From Boswellia sacra (taxonomy: Eukaryota; Streptophyta; Magnoliopsida; Sapindales; Burseraceae), in assembly GCA_013180625.2 (NCBI GenBank), contig SNVD02009519.1:1178001-1242000 (forward strand): a DNA stretch of 64,000 nt. Reading direction: 5' to 3'. Shown here in pieces: positions 11,249-25,513 of the stretch. The position numbers and the translations under genes were made by a program. Every line of letters begins with the position of its first letter. Positions within the stretch are counted from its first letter, which is position 1. The notes beneath the pieces are model-generated. The model searched no databases. It worked only from the letters and a program-made list of their open reading frames with translations, and was not told the DNA's origin.

Positions 11249-14200
11249 TCAGACATTCTCTGCAGCATCTTTTTTTGACTCCTCTGAACTCCGTGCAGCA
11301 GCCAGCTTCTCAGTAGCCAATCTTTCCTCCAATGCTCTAGCCCCTCTTTCCCTGCAAGGGAGTGGATATCAGAAACTACAAACCTATTGCAGTTGCTTTC
11401 CCTCCTAACAAACTAAAATCTACGTCAGTTCTTAGCCAAAAAGCTGAGAATGGCAACGTAATTTATCTGCCACTATACATTTTTGCAAAGGCAACTAGTG
11501 CTGTTATTATATTGCTGCTGTTTTTATCATTCTCTATGGACACATATTATTGTGTTGCAGCTGTTAAGTAGCTTGTATAAATTCATTGCATTTTGGCGTA
11601 AAAAATAAAATATATATACTCCAGTTTTGTTGCAACCTTGAACTATTTTAACATCTGACCTTTAATCAGATTCATAAAATAAAAAAGAAACTAAAAAAAA
11701 AAAAAACTCTACCCTTGTATGTCCACAAGTTAGATTACATAACATTTTTGAGTTTTTCACAGGCAATTGATGTTTCAACATGGCAGCAGGAAACCAGAAA
11801 CATTACCGTCTCCTTGATGCCTCAATAGGGTCAGAACCAGGCAATGGTGCACTAGCCAATGTATAACCATGAGCATCACTAGAACTTTCAGATCTTCCAC
11901 ATAACAAACGATGAAAGATTGATGCAATGGGATCAATAACTGGTCTGTTTGCCATGCAAAAAGAAAGACTTAGAATGCATTGAGATTAAAGACTTAAAAC
12001 AACCTCATTATTATTTAAGCTAAAATATAATAATTGAAAAGAACTCACACACCTAAGAAATTCAGGGAAGAATGAAGAGAATGCAAAATCATCACTAGGA
12101 TCACCCCTAAGTTTTGTTTCTGGCTTACTCTGCATGTATCTGAGGTAAATCCAGCCCATATAGGTACCAAATATTAAGGATGGAAGATATGCTGTTGACT
12201 CAATTGTAAAGAAGCTAACGGCTATAGTTAGCAAGAGCATAAGAGATGGCAACCACTGTAAAGCAATTGAAAAAACATCAGGATGACAATGTGAGGGACA
12301 TCTCTTCAACTTGCCACAATTTCTGTCGAAAGATAAAATCAAATGAATTTGTTAAAAACTACACACCTTGGCTTTTATTTTCAATAAAGAGAGCTCTTGG
12401 TCAGGTACAATCTGCTTGATGCCAACTAGGAATCCTGCCAGAACCCCATGGAAGCCAGAAACAGGCATGTAGCTAGCGAATAGAACCAAAAATTTAAAAA
12501 AAAAAAATCAGCAATTAAAGTGTAGAGACCAGAAAAAATAAGATAAATATGAAATAATTCTGGTCAAAACTATTAGTATTAGTTTGAATCCTCAAAACAA
12601 CAACAGACGTTTATCAACCTGATTAAAATTATTGAGGTGCACATAATTTGACGGCCGCAGATTGATTGAGGCTTATGCAAAAAATTTCATTAAACCTAAA
12701 ATACCAAATGCACCAACTTGTTGCAAGTAAATCAGATGAAAAGAAAGCTTAGCAGTCAGATTGCCTAATTAGTTCTTTTATTTCCAACCCACCACATGGA
12801 GTTAACAAAGGGTGGAAGGTGCAGTAAAGGAACTGTAAACAAAAAGCAAGATGGAAAAAGTATGCCCGAAATCAACAGTAGCTGAAGAAAACAAAAATAA
12901 TAACTTCTTCAAAGCACAAAGCTTATGTTGTACTTACAGGTAGCTTTCCTGCCTTGTTATGTAGTACAAGGCAATAGCATTACTAAATACGCATAGAGAA
13001 GTTAGAAAGTTAACAATAAAGATGAACTTCAGAAACTCCTTAGAACCCCACACAGGCTCAAGCAATTTTCCCATGAAAAGGAGACCAAAAGTGCTGACCA
13101 CCACCTAGAAACCAATGACCGTCAGCACTGCTTTATGCAAGAAATAAAAAGAAAAGGGCATAATAATGTAAGCAAGCTATTGTAGAATTTTTTGAAAGCA
13201 AAAGAAGGGCATACCCCATAGACTGTTTGTTCAATGTAACCAGCTGTTAAGAGATTCCAACCAAATGGAATTGTCCTGCAAAATAAATTTACGACAGAGA
13301 TTAGTACCCAAAGATTGTAGTAAAACTTGCAAGTCTTAAGTGGTGTGCTTGATACAATTCTGCTCCTTATCTTCACGGGACAGTTAGGTGCATACCATTT
13401 GGAGAGAAAAAAATAAAAAATAAAATAGAAAAGGGCTTAATGTTGGGAGAAAGCGTTCCTCTTGGGGCAAATTAAAACAAAATCAAGTTGTCCAAGTAAA
13501 TAATCTACAATGCCTAAGGATCCTAACCCAAAGAATACACAAAGCTACATTACAAAATTAAATACGACAGTTAATGGAAGAAGTAGTAATTCTAAACATT
13601 AACCTGACTTTACCTCATTTGTCATAAAACAAGTATATTTAATCTGCATTGACCAAAAACCTCACAAATTGGTTTTCATGGAAGTTCTTCCTCTTATCAG
13701 TTAGATCCTTTATCCAGAGAACAAAGCATCTAGCTATATTTCTTGATAAGAGAAGTTTCACTGATATCCCTTAAAATTTAACCAAAACATTTGCAGATTT
13801 AACTGGTTTCATAAATTGATATGATCATTGTTAAAATTCATCAAAACTATCAGAAATCTTCGCTAATATCACCAGAGGCCTCCTGAAGTTTCATAAATTC
13901 ATCCTAAAACTCCCACAAAGGTCTCTTGTTTACCTTCCGAAACAAGCAGGTCTACTTAGTTACCCTCTGTTTATATCCCCGCTTCTACAAAGTTTTGTTC
14001 ATGCAGTTAATAAAATTGTAAATTTCTTAATTAAGCAAGCATATTAAATCTTTAAACTATTAGCTAACTCAACCAACCAGAGTCGACTCCGAAGAAGAAA
14101 ATTATCACCACTGCTCCTAAACATTAACAACTAAACTTAACTTCACCTCACTTCAATTCAATTCTAATCCAAGGTTAGATTCAAGATTACTGAGACATAA

Positions 14201-14468
14201 TTCACAAAGCGAAGAGATCGAAATGCAATTACCTCGCAGGAATCAAAGCAAGAACAGAAACCGCTGCGGGCAAAATCTGAACTAGAATGTGTCCGAGGAC
14301 AAGCACCAACGCTAGTCCCTTGCAAAGCTTAGTAAATCCACTAAACAAGCTCGTGCTCTGCAACATTTGAAGCAAAATACTTTAGAAATAATAAAATAAA
14401 AACAATTTCATTTCTTAAAATCAGATGTAAGATCTGATAGAAGAGGAACTTACTGCAGGAGAACTCAT
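11249..14468 (-). CDS. RBL19: TMEM115 / rhomboid-like protein 19
   Basis: Complete eight-exon gene with all GT/AG boundaries and phases closing: 14454-14468, 14233-14357, 13215-13275, 12938-13104, 12367-12472, 12053-12255, 11807-11944, 11249-11351. It encodes about 305 residues. The protein has several hydrophobic segments (CKGLALVLVLGHILVQ, the exon 4 region, LPSLMLLLTIAVSFF) and family landmarks ARTIPFGWNLLTAGYIEQTVYG, FGTYMGWIYLRY and RGDPSDDFAFSSFFPEFLR. A polar charged C-terminal tail (ASRRRERGARALEERL) follows. TMEM115 relatives are Golgi or secretory-pathway membrane proteins related to rhomboids but lacking the protease Ser/His pair. No GxSG motif is seen here, so a non-proteolytic role is inferred. 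The first coding exon is only five codons (MSSPA), followed by a phase-0 intron. Confidence 0.93.
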
Positions 14469-16228
14469 AATTGCACGCTGGCCGTCGATTTTAAAATTGA
14501 CGTCGATGATCTAATCAGTTGTAGTTTTTGAATTATCTTTTTTGTGTTTCTTAGCTCAACTCACTTAAGGGGTAAGAGAAGGGAAGGTCGTTGCACGGTT
14601 TTTTCAGATCGCGGAAGCTGGAAGCGTGATGTATATAAGCGTGTGGTTGGGTTTTACGTCGACGTTTTATTTATTTATTTCTATTATTTAACTTTTTTTT
14701 AACCATAAATGATTTATAAATTTCTTTCTCCACTATACAAATTATCTCTGATTCCATTACAGTTATATCATAGTTAAAAATTAACTTGATTTAAGATTAT
14801 CAAAAATCTTCTTTGCTTTGATCAGAAGAATTTGCATTTTCAGAAAAAAGATAGTAAAGAATATAAGAGAAATCAAATAAAGTAATGTTTAACATATGTT
14901 TGAAAAGTATGTGCTAGTGAAAATCATATAATTTATCTGTTTATCAAGAATTCTTTTTGACATTTATTTAAAAATTAAATAAATCTATATCCATAATCTA
15001 TGGGTCGATGTAGCCAATCTCACTCATTTACAACTTTCTTTTTTAAAAATAAATTAAAAATTAAGATTTCTCAATTATATTACTCCTTTATATTTCTCAA
15101 ATTATAATTTAATACAGGGCTATCCATATTGATGGTTGACAAGGACATCTTCTCTTTCTTTTATTTCTCATTTTTGTTAAGTTCCTCGAATTATTTATAA
15201 TCAAACCATGGAAATAATCCCACATACCCCGAATGTGTTCCATGATATGTCAAAACGTTCAAATCAGAGGAGAACTGAAAGAGGCACCACAGGCATCGAA
15301 GGCAACATTTCATCCGCTTGGTTTCATAGGCCCCCTTTTGTCATTTCATGGTAATCAACGTCCACCTTAACTTCAAAATCCTGTTTCTAAATTCTAATAA
15401 TAAGATCCGTTTCCTTACTTTTGTCCTATATCTATCTCCCGCGGAAATAAACAAGAGTGTTTTTGCGGAATTAATTTTTTTTTTTAAAAAAAAAACTTTA
15501 ATATACTTCGGAAAACCCTTAGGAATTAAAAATGCTTTGAAATGCTTTCTGAAACAAAGTGCTTAGAAAGACAGGAAGCTTGGTGAAAAGCACTTTCCAG
15601 ATAAACTCCACACCCTTAATAACTTGAGGAGAAAGCATTTTTCCTACAATATAAAATAATGGCTATGACGTAAAAGAATGCCAAAGAATGGACAAGAGCT
15701 TAACTACATGCAAAGTCAAAAGCATTGACTTGGAAAGATATGAAAGTTTTACTACCATCAAAATCACTGATACATCCAATTTTTAGTCTATCAACCTGAT
15801 AGATAAGATATGTCAACAATCAAAAGCATGACTACTAAGCATGTAACAAGTTATACATGACTATATAAATATATACATATCGCCCAAGTATGTACCTCGA
15901 CAGCCTGCATTCTCAATTCTTGATTACCCTTGCATGGCCTACAACTTTGGCAATGTATGTGTCATGCCGCCTACTTTGTTGATACAAAAGAATAAGTGTA
16001 AGCAAGGTTTAAGGTTAGGATCCTTCCTCGAATTCAAGGGTTAGAATTTGTACCAGGGCATATACTAGCTTTATAACTGATACCATGAAAGTCAACTCAG
16101 GCCATAAATGTCAGTCTTCTTTTCACTTCTCAGCCTTCTTTTCAGAAATGAGTTTTGATTATCTTTTGGTTCAAACTATAGCTATGCTGGGATTTGTCTG
16201 CATCACTTCCCTTCTACCTTTAGAGGAT
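14469..16228. other. Intergenic: RBL19 upstream region and ABC1K downstream region
   Basis: 1.76 kb without a recognisable gene. Bases 14470-14660 are the likely 5' leader and promoter of the RBL19-like gene. The remainder is AT-rich, with a poly-T/poly-A patch at 15474-15495, and includes the downstream flank of the ABC1K gene. The 72-codon plus-strand frame at 15348-15566 is low-complexity and unsupported. Confidence 0.5.
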
Positions 16229-16871
16229 CTAAGAATTTGAAGCACTTACTGCAAATCGCTTTGGAGTTAATGTTACTGAGCCTATGTAGGCTTTGGATAA
16301 AGAGACTAAAAGCCGGTGAAAAGCCAAAGCAGAAGCTGTGACAAACATAACAAAGGAAGCCCAGCAAAATCTCACCATCAATACTGGATCTCTCCTCACA
16401 GGGTCAATCACCTTAAAAAAAATCACTTTAAGTCGTCTATCTTTTAACAAGGATTGATAGTCATAGATAGGCATTGATGGTCTGTAAGATGGCCCTAACT
16501 CCCTGTTATCAGCCCCACCAGCCATTCTCTGTTGGGAACTTTTCTCAGTTACTGACCCAGCAAGAGAACCAAACATCCATTGGTACAGTATGTCAGCAAT
16601 GACCCTGCAAAGTTGCTGGCGAAAGAAACTTGCTTCTTTGGAAACCATTGCTCGGATCAATGAAGCTCCGTCCTGTTTATCAAAATGCAAAACAAGTTAC
16701 AACTTTAAAATGCATAACTTATGAAGATGGCTTGTTCCTGCGAATGGACAACAGCACCATGCTTTCATGCCCATTTACCTCCATCTATTACTTGCATTAC
16801 AATCAGAGATTTAAACAATGAATAAAGATAGTAATATTTAACTCCAGATTTAACAATTACTAAATTATGTG

Positions 16872-16915
<44 letters not shown>

Positions 16916-19900
16916 TACATATACACATTCTTCTGGAAAAGAGATTTTCATAAATAATAGGACTAATGTACTTTCTTTGAGGGCAAGATCAAATAAAGAA
17001 AAAGTAATATCAGTCAGACCAAGTGACCAACCTAAAGACTGGTTCCCATGCATACAGTACAAGGCAAGATGATAAAAGGTCTCTAAAGTATAAATTTCTT
17101 CAACTGATGTCAGTCCCAAGAAGGAAAAATTGCCATAAGCTATCTCATTATGACTCGGCAACATAATAGTGAAACTTGTAGTGCCTCAGAAATATATATT
17201 AGTAGTAATCATTTGTTAAGGAGAAAATATCCAGCTAAAAGGCACTCACTGCAGTCACTATGAGTCTTCTTAGTACAACACCATTTTTGGATGGTAAAAG
17301 CCTCAAGACTAAGTTGGCAACATCAAAAACACCAACTCTATTTGGTGAATAATCAAGAAAAGTTTCATCCTCTGATGCTACTACCTGCAAGGCTTTCCTG
17401 CACAATCAGAATTAAGTATAATAAGTTTATAGAGAATAAGTATCCCCATAAAACAAGGAAATTTAAGACTCAAGCTTATAAACACAAAGGATAAGAAGAT
17501 ATTACAAAAACAGATGTGGAAAAAAAAGTATACATTATGTAATTAGTCTAAATGTTATTGAGACTAAAACATAAAAATATCACAGCAACTTTTACTTGCA
17601 TGGAATGAGAATCAATGAATAAGGAAAAAAATTCCCAAAATGAAATTGCCCGAATATCAGTTTTCCGCAACCAATTGTAGATGCTTAAAGGGTTAAGCAG
17701 GACAAAAAAGAAAGGAAAGGAAACAAGTGTGGAAACTGTAAAAATTTGTGCCCAGAAGTGACGCTATATTGCACATGAACCAAAATTAAAATAACTTCAA
17801 ACTTGTTCAAAGGTATCAATAATTATTTATCAGAGAAGATGTGAGCTAGTACAAGTTTCAGGGAAACAAATGCTGACAATGACATGGACAGACTTGAAGG
17901 CAATCAGAATATCAGATGTCATGCTCTATTGGAAATATGGCTTTAGACTAACACATAACCTTTAGACTAACATTGATATAAAAAGGGGCTTCTAGCGAGA
18001 ATATCAGATCTTTAAAAAAGGGGAAAACTTGCATCATCAAGATGAAATGAAAAATCACCATCTCAAGAACATAAAATGGTTCAGAACATGGAAACTACCA
18101 TCTCAAGGAATTAGAGCTTTGATATATGCATCTTCCCCATTAAAGAGACAAGATTGAACTTCACAACACAACATTCAACACCTATTCGATATACCTTGTT
18201 GCACCTACTCTTAGAAAAAGTGCAATCCTCTGCCACTGAAATTCCTTCCTTTTGTTAAAAACCACCTGCATATGAAGAAAATAGAATAAACAAACAACAA
18301 GACTAACACGTTGACCTAGAAATTTTCCTTAAAACTTTTGTAGTCACAGTAGAAAGAACCAAGTTGCTGTAATCTAAATAGCTATCACAATCAGCAAACT
18401 GAATTTTAAGATGCAGGTCCAACAATATACAATATGCATGAAATTTTTCACCCTCTACAAATAAACCCCCTGATGCTTGTGGATTTCAAACCCTCCCATA
18501 ACCTGCTTAGGCAGGAAGGGCACTGGGTAACAGCCTCTTCTATGTTAGGGATTGCCAAGCAGAAATGTCTTGATATGGATACATGGGGTTACAGCTCTTT
18601 AAGATCCATGCAATGGAAAGCTTTAGCTTCCATGTTGGCCCCTCCACTTTATCCTTCTAACTAAAAATAACATTTCACTCCTGACATTATGTTTACATCC
18701 CTGATTGTAACAGTTATTGCCAATAAATTCCACAGTCATATCAATGCATATGCGAAATTAATAAATGAAGTAAACACATTATAGTTTACCAAAAAACCAA
18801 TGTTCAATAAAAAATTTGATACCGAATGTAAGATCTTCCTTGTATCGGCAGAGTTTTCAGTGAGAAGTTTCTGAATAACAAAAGGGTAGGCGGCCTCAAA
18901 TGTCTTGAAACTTGGATCTGCAGCTACCGCCAAACCTGAGAAAACAAATGAATAATGAATAAAAGGACAAAATAGCATGCTTCAATTTGTTGAATTGTTG
19001 CCAAGGATGCTATAGAATCAGCAGCATGTTATAAAGGAAACTTTCATGTAACAGGAAAAAGGTATCTGAATAAATTTAATTCCCACATCATCCAGTTAGT
19101 TCCCAAGATTCATACACCTTCAATGACTAGCCTTGGCTCTTCCACTTGGGATTCAGTTGATGTAATAATGAAGATAATGACAGTTCCTCTTATTTGATCA
19201 TAACCATATAGAAAGATATCATTAAAGAAAAGAAGGCTAGATACTTCCGAAGTTTTTTATAGCAACTACTTCTTGTAATCCTTCCCTGTTTAATAAACAA
19301 CCCTCGATTGTCACCATGCAAAATGTGCATGTTAATCCCCAAACAGAGATGAAGGAAAACTAAAATTAAATCAGACCCCAACAACTATAACTAATAAGAA
19401 GCAAGTGGCATGAAGGAATGCAGCCAGTGATAGTTACCTTCCAAGGAAGCAAGAGATCGAAGTACAAGTGTATAGTATGGAGGCATGCGGAAGTGGTACT
19501 TGAGGGCTACAGACCATATTTTACCCAGAACCTTCAAAAACAAAAATTTTATACAACTCTCAGACACTTACAAAGATAATCAGAAAAAGGATTCATGTAT
19601 AACACTTGGATGAAATAGGTAAAGAAAAAAATCATCAAATGAAGCCAACTACTGAGGAGTTAGAATGGTGTTTTCTTAGCCGAATCATACAAATTAAAGA
19701 ATTTGAACTATCCATATGTGTATATGTGTAATGTGCTTTGAATCAATCCCACAATATAAAACTCACATTGATTCCAAAAGGTAAAGAAGCAGAAATGCCA
19801 TTTCTAACAAGCCATAACACATACAATGGGGAGTAGACTACAATATGATAGATCAATGCTATAGCCAGTGCATGTAATGAATACCTCTGTAGCTCTGATA

Positions 19901-22900
19901 TACAATACTGGCCTCAAGGTTGTCGATAAGGCATAAATTCACAAACAACTAAAATTCTGGAGATATAATACTCACCCTACTGAACTTGATATCAGGAATA
20001 CCATCATTAAACTCCACCTCGTCCAAAGAATCTTCCAAATCCTGAAAATTTGTTATTTGTTATTGTTGTTATTATTATTATTATTTTCAAATCTGAACGA
20101 TTAGATTCAACAAATCGCAAATATTGCAACATGTAAGATAATAATACAAACTTTGGCTTCACAATACGTAGCAAGCAAATCTTTTGATTGTCAAAATTTG
20201 TGCTTTGTAACAAAATATGATAAAAACTATCAGACAAGCAGATGAAATACCATAGTAACACGTCGTATGTTAGTCCCTGGCCTTACAACATCCATTTCAG
20301 TCAGAGCATGAACAAGGGATGACCAATCTCCGTTCACTATGTGTACTATGGAAGCAAGCATGGCAAACTGATGCTTTCTTTCCATCCGACAAAGCAAACC
20401 AAAATCCAAAAATCTGTCACGTAAATTACCAGGAAATACTTCAGATAGTACAAAAAACCAGAAATTTATCTTGTTATGGGAGGCCGCCCTGAAAAGTACC
20501 CTATTTGTCCTGATGATGTGTAACGCAAGTTTCCGGCATGTGGATCAGCATGCAATAAGCCAGTTTCAAGGAGTTGAACAAGTGAAGCCTCCACTCCTTT
20601 GTTAACCTAGAGCAATTGAAGCACAAAAATCTACTAATTAGTTGCATATTAAACTTGGCCATATAACCGTGACTCTAAAAAACAATTTATCATCTAGTAT
20701 TGTTGAAACCAATAAATAAATGATACAGAAAAAACACTCTCAACAATCATGCAACTGAACCAGCATCAGATCATAGCCTCATCCTAACTAACTTGGGTCA
20801 GCTGCACAAATCTTGCTTGACTTTGTACGAGGAGTCAAAAACTCACTAAAGAGTGTTGGAAAGTAAAGAGACATAGCAAAAATGTAGATCATTTCTACAC
20901 ACCAAATCGAGAAGAAGCCTTTTTGCAACGAACTTCTGCTTCTCTGAATATATTGAACTAGCACCAGCAGATATAGAAAGTAAATCAGTTGGACTCTCAC
21001 CAACCATCCACTCCATTGTTAAAACTCTCTTCCGACTTAGATGTTGAAAAACTTTTGGAACGCAAATGAAAGGGAAGGGGGCATGAGCTTCCTGTAAAAA
21101 GTATCATATCCTGAAAATTACTCTGGAAATATAGATAACTGTTATAGGTAAGTCTCCATTTCCTCGGTTAATAATTAAGTCTCCATGCTGTGGTGGAAGT
21201 TTGAACATTGTGAAACATTTATAACATTGTCAAACCTTTTCTATCATCTATAACAATACCAGTGAGTATTTCAACTTATGGATTTTGAAACAAATACCAG
21301 AAACGCAGAAGCATTTTCAGCTTCTAAAGTGTAGTCCAACTCCCCAACCAAACCTTTTCCAAGCTCATCAGCATATAGACGGAGATCACTTTTCCTCTTT
21401 GCTATCTTTTGCAATAATCCCAGCTGAAACAGTTGACCAGTAAATTATTTTAGAAATAAGTATCGAAGTATAAAGACAAATAGGATGAATAATGTTTGAA
21501 ACAAACCCCAAGACGAAGAATATAAATATCTCGCACAACCACATGGCGTAAATTAGGACGTTGAACTTTCACGGCAACACTAAAACCATCAAGAGTGCTT
21601 CCACGATAGACCTAATACACATTCCACATAATAGAGTTAAGAACCAACATCCACAATAAAAGTTCCAACTACACCCACACTTATACCTATATTAATGTAC
21701 ATTGGTATATGTAGATGTATCATCACATCAGCCACCATTTATTTTTTCCCTCTCAATAGTTCATTAAAGAAAGCCACCTGACCAAATGATGCTGCTGCTA
21801 CAGGTTCCTCAGAGATGTAGCTAAAGAATGATTCAACAGGAGAACCTAATTCTTCCTCAATTATTTTCATTGCTATAGACTTGGGGAAAGGTGGGATTTG
21901 ATCATGCAGTTCAGACAATGCCTGCAATAATTAACCCACATGAGAAAAATAATAATTATTATAATAATTAGAGAATATATAAGTTGACTTTTATTATATG
22001 ATATCACTAAGAATGCAAAAAGGTTAACCACATTAAAGTACAGTATATGTTTACAACATAATTGCAGTAAAATTATTTAGACCAACTTGAATAGACTGGC
22101 ATGCATGCACGCATAAATAACAACATATTGGGTCCTAGCTCACATATTGATGCAAAAAAGTATCATGAAGCAGATGAGACTCCAAAATATAATACTTTTT
22201 ATCCACCATCATAGTTCTTATTTAAGTCGAAAAGATAACTGAGGATTCAACCAGGTTCATGAGAACTACATGGAAACATGTAAAAGTCACCAAAGAGGTG
22301 AAAAGGCAAAGAACATTTAGGTTCTGTGAACTAGCAGGATCCATATAAGTAATCTCTCTCCATAAATATCTAAATGAGCTGAAAAACTTAAATGTTAGTG
22401 GAAGAAAAAACATCAGATAAAGTAAAGAAGAAAATTTTTTTTCATCAAACCTTGGAAATATCAGAGCCGATAATATCTGGCCTTGTGGAAAGGGACTGAC
22501 CAACTGCATCAGCAAGCAAAGGCATGTAACTAGCATATTGGTAATCTTGTGACTGCAGGAGAAAAATAAAATACCAGGCATATAGTTGAAAAAGAATTAT
22601 GGAGAAGCGAGAAAAAAGAGAAAGAGAGAGAACTACAATTTATATGCTCTACTATTGAAACGTCAACTAGAGTTTATTTCTGACCTTTGATAAAAGTAGG
22701 ACCTAGATTTAGCATTGTTTCTTTCAACACCATCCCAAAATCATATTGTGAAAGGTTTCCATCAGCAGACGTCTCTAAATTCAATCTCAAGGACTTTCTC
22801 ATTGCTGAGGTTCGAATTCTAATGGCAGCATTGATAAAGCAGAAACCAACCTTTCAAAATAGAAAACTATTGTAAGCATCTCTCTAAAAATGATAACTAA

Positions 22901-24110
22901 TCAATTTAAAAAGAAATATAAAAAGTACTAAACCTAACATATATCATTTCATCTCAAGAAGTTAAAATTAAAACAATTTAACAACCTCCAAGAGTCGAAG
23001 GGCTACTATATGAGGCCTGCAACTGAAATAATCAGCAACATCTTGAGGATTGTAGACTTCTGGAAGTGGTTTTGACCAAATCTTGGACATAGAGTAGAAA
23101 TAACTCACGTATGCTTCCAAGGCTCTAAGATCAGCCATAAACAAATCCACACCAGAGAGTCCTGTCATTGTGTGCCATAATACACATGAATCATTTTTCA
23201 ATATCCTTCAGTTAAAAGCACCCCCCACCAATTTTGATTTAAATTTATTTACAATTTTGTGCAGCTATCAGCTAATGCCAAACCTCATGCTGTCTCTTTG
23301 GTTAGCCTTAGTCAATTTCAATTCAATCCAATTCTTAGATAATAATAGAAGATATTGTCCATTGTCTTCAACCAGAGATTCAAACCAAAAGCCCTAAAAA
23401 ATATTATTTTAATCCCATTCCACAAAGTCTGTTCAAAGCTATATCATTCTCATTTATAAGTAATGCTACTCTCGAAATAGACATGTGGTGATATAATGTC
23501 TACCATGTTTCTCTTCCGAGAGGAAGATTGTTGCGGTGGTTGTCACTTATTAAATAGTTGTTAGAGAGGTCTTGGTTTAGAAAGAGGATTGCTTCCTCCT
23601 CCACTCAATACATTAGTCTTCTGGATATGACTCCTAGTTCCACCAACAATAATATGATATAAAAAATTGCTACACAGGGACTTATGAATACTCTCACAGA
23701 ATTAACGTATTATTTAACCATAATGTGAGTCTTAAATAAAAATAAAATACAAACTCCAGTGTTACTCATAATACACACTTAGAAGCTAGACCTGGATAAG
23801 AAGGCTGTGGCCAATCAGGCGGCTCCAAAGGAGCAGCTTGAGGTTCCTCAAGATTTCGAAGCCAGAGAACGTCGTCTAGGGTTTTGGATACTTGAGGAAT
23901 ATGAAAAGTCTCATTTGCCCATCCAATTCCCCTACTAATTCCTTTCTTCAAGAACTCCAAGTCTTTGCGAACAACTTCACCGAAGTGACTAAAATTTCCA
24001 ATCGCTCTCACTTGTTGCCACCGCTTGCTCCCCTTCGGCGTCGTTTTAAACGCTCGCGGAGGCCGCAGTAGCGTTGCAGACGTCGAAGCTGATGCTAATG
24101 CCAAAGCCAT
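16229..24110 (-). CDS. Plastid ABC1-family atypical protein kinase (ABC1K/UbiB)
   Basis: Complete sixteen-exon gene whose phases all close, about 827 residues: 23792-24110, 22986-23161, 22685-22850, 22451-22503, 21778-21921, 21507-21611, 21298-21423, 20903-21091, 20500-20606, 20251-20413, 19976-20041, 19438-19531, 18823-18935, 18195-18265, 17250-17397, 16229-16672. The N-terminus (MALALASASTSATLLRPPR) is Ser/Ala/Arg-rich like a chloroplast transit peptide. Kinase landmarks are the ABC1-specific KxGQ motif (FIKVGQSLSTRPD, split by the exon 3/4 intron), the Ala-rich nucleotide loop (VAAASFGQVYRG), the lysine in VAVKVQRP, the catalytic loop LLHADPHAGNL and the metal-binding FLDFGLL. The C-terminus has two hydrophobic segments (FVMFVTASALAFHRLL region). 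Plant ABC1Ks sit in plastoglobules or plastid membranes and influence prenylquinone metabolism. Which plant subgroup this belongs to was not settled. The catalytic loop reads DPHAGN rather than the more usual DPHPGN. Confidence 0.94.
16870..16925. repeat. Compound (TA)n(CA)n microsatellite
   Basis: About 24 bp of alternating TA followed by about 22 bp of CA, inside the last intron of the ABC1K gene (between exons at 17250 and 16672). Reading frames over it on both strands are repeat translation. Confidence 0.95.
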
Positions 24111-25025
24111 TTGTTAAAATGGCGGGTTACTTGGCGGCTTTTATCTATTTATTTATTTTATTTATCGAAGAAATTACGTTATTGTTTTGATGAAGAAAAG
24201 GATGAGGAGACGAGGAGAAGAAAAGAAAGAGTAGAAGAAATGGAAATCGAGATGGTGCTGTTTTGAGTCTGTTTTGTGGCTCTGGTGAGTGGGGAGTGAA
24301 AGCTGTGGAAGAGCAGGGATCTGATATGGTGAGGCTTCCCTTTAGATGTGTTTCATCCAATGGAAATTCGACAGCTATCAAGATAATGATACGAATTGTA
24401 AATTTCAATTGATAAGTAGGTTAGAGTAGATCTTTTAATGTTCTTTTCAATGAGAATTGGACAGGTGTATTCAAGCTCACATTACGAATTATGAATTTGA
24501 GTTGATATTTCAGTTGAAAGTAGACCGTTAGTTACCGCTTCGCTTACGAGTTTCAAAGGAGTTGCATTGGCGGCTAGGAGGTCATGGGCGCAACGACGTC
24601 AAAATAATGTGATTTTTCAATTTTGAAAAATTCGTTTCGACGGTACTCGAAATAATAGTAAAATATTACTAAGATATAATTCTTTAAAAAAAAATCAAAC
24701 ATGTTTTCATGTATTAATAACAAATATGATTATTTTAATTCAGTTAAAATACTTCAACTACTGCTATTGATGAATGATTCGTGCAATTTTTTACTTTGAC
24801 AGAGTAGTGATTGACCTGGAAAGAGGATAGAGCCAAAAAAAAAAATCTTAAGCAAAATATGTAAGTTTCCTTGCTTTTTCCACCTACGAATATCAATAGG
24901 AAAACACTTTTGTAGCTTTTAATTTTAGAAACTATTTTTTAAACATGCGAATCTTTTTTTTTTTGGCTTCCATTATATTAAATCTCATAATTTTTACTTG
25001 TTTTTAACTTATTCAATTTATGTGG

Positions 25026-25299
25026 GTTACAAATAGGGATGGTAAAATTGGTGTGTAAGTGCGGATTTTGTATTTTTATTCCCTTCCTCCCCCCCCCCCC
25101 CGCGCATTTTAGCCGGATTTAATCCCCACAAATCCTCAGTTTTGTGATTTTACATAATTGATTTTGTAACTTTATTCATATTTAATTAACGTTAAAGTCA
25201 AAATTGTTTGTTTCCAAGCCTCCTATTAAGCCCATTACAATATAAATATACAAATCTTATTAGGCATTTAAGAAACTTTAGTTTAGTTTATTGATATAG

Positions 25300-25336
<37 letters not shown>

Positions 25337-25513
25337 CTTTTTAAAATATATAATACTCTTTTATCCGGTGTGAGTACAAGGCGGGGAAGGTATATACCGC
25401 ACTCAGACATTAAACAACAACTTCACCCTTACCCCTGCATCATATCCTTACAAATCCGAGTAAAATCCGGATACCTGCATCCTCCGACTTTTCTTGCCAT
25501 CTTTACTTACAAA
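25026..25513. mobile_element. hAT-type MITE with imperfect 8-bp target-site duplication
   Basis: A 472-bp element (25034-25505) begins TAGGGATGGTAAAA and ends with the inverted complement TTTTCTTGCCATCTTTA, giving terminal inverted repeats of about 14 bp (TARRGATGGYAARA). It is flanked by 8-bp direct repeats matching at seven of eight positions (GTTACAAA at 25026-25033, CTTACAAA at 25506-25513). An 8-bp duplication with TA(G)GGATGG-like termini fits hAT MITEs. It encloses a poly-C run (about 25090-25101) and an (AT)n tract (about 25308-25333). No transposase is present, so it is non-autonomous. Confidence 0.65.

Noticed and set aside
16865..17164. 99-codon minus frame and its plus-strand counterpart
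   Set aside because: They lie in an ABC1K intron and run through a dinucleotide repeat.
20007..20261. 84-codon minus-strand frame in the ABC1K gene
   Set aside because: It spans an intron and the wrong frame of exon 11; the true exon 11 is 19976-20041.
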